Shown one piece after another: positions 14,819-14,873 of a stretch of 14,873 bases of DNA. The first letter of the stretch is position 1, and each line of letters starts with the position of its first letter. The notes below the pieces were generated by a model, which searched no databases, had not been told where the DNA came from, and was given only the letters and a program-made list of their open reading frames with translations. This stretch comes from CAIVAT01 sp964628215 (GTDB taxonomy: Bacteria; Bacteroidota; Bacteroidia; Bacteroidales; FEN-979). The translations under genes were made by a program, and so were the position numbers. Where the stretch lies: contig CAZVNF010000094.1 in assembly GCA_964628215.1 (NCBI GenBank), positions 1 to 14,873 on the forward strand, given 5' to 3'.

Positions 14819-14873
14819 ATTTTCGCCATTTCGCCATTTCGCCATTTCGCTACCTCGCTACCTCGCTACCTCG
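14819..14873 (-). repeat. 8-bp tandem repeat upstream of the T9SS cargo gene
   Basis: In 8-bp register on the plus strand: ATTTTCGC, three CATTTCGC (14827-14850), two TACCTCGC and a TACCTCG cut by the window end. On the coding strand the distal half is GCGAGGTA, giving TAG in all three frames (lowest coordinates 14850, 14858 and 14866), and the proximal half is GCGAAATG, giving an ATG per unit. As in the gmk/nadD array, the unit changes sequence half way while the period stays at 8. The array ends about 35 bp before the gene's ATG and its full length is not visible. Confidence 0.9.

Noticed and set aside
1..14873. Mobile element, phage, toxin-antitoxin, defence or biosynthetic cluster
   Set aside because: All genes longer than 400 bp are accounted for by housekeeping families or the T9SS cargo protein. 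No integrase, transposase, inverted terminal repeats or tRNA-linked attachment site was seen.

Overview
This window looks like a scaffold from a member of the Bacteroidota, probably Bacteroidales-like. Four things point there: a C-A-B succinate dehydrogenase/fumarate reductase operon with a single five-helix cytochrome b subunit; a secreted protein with a type IX secretion (T9SS) C-terminal sorting domain; the gene order yicC-gmk-nadD; and TAnnTTTG promoter elements just upstream of several genes. Two runs of exactly 100 N (4957-5056 and 7235-7334) show that it is a scaffolded draft, possibly metagenomic. Nearly all the genes are housekeeping. I see no phage, transposon, CRISPR, defence or biosynthetic cluster.

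Layout. 1-3433 (minus): sdhC-sdhA-sdhB, encoding the membrane anchor, flavoprotein and iron-sulfur subunit of a succinate:quinone oxidoreductase. 3540-4928 (plus): M24B Xaa-Pro aminopeptidase. 5211-6002 (plus): alpha/beta hydrolase. 6007-8215 (minus): yicC, gmk and nadD (RNase, guanylate kinase, NaMN adenylyltransferase), with the yicC-gmk junction lost in a gap. 8322-9386 (plus): cardiolipin-synthase-like phospholipase D protein, whose stop overlaps that of a convergent EamA transporter (9383-10270, minus). 10361-10786 (minus): small heat-shock protein with a strong terminator. 10965-14783 (minus): a T9SS cargo protein, rluD and plsC, probably one transcript.

The most unusual feature is not a gene. 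Short perfect or near-perfect tandem repeats (period 7, 8 or 9 bp, different unit each time) occupy gene junctions: sdhA/sdhB, pepP/hydrolase, gmk/nadD, rluD/plsC and upstream of the T9SS cargo gene. Wherever the upstream gene is visible, the array starts at or within a few bases of its stop codon and runs towards the next start. Each unit carries a stop triplet (TGA, TAA or TAG). In four arrays with period 7 or 8 these stops fall in all three reading frames. At gmk/nadD the array encodes the end of Gmk, the inter-gene stop and the first 20 residues of NadD. The first assembly gap lies inside one array and is flanked by an identical 55-nt overlap, so it is probably spurious.
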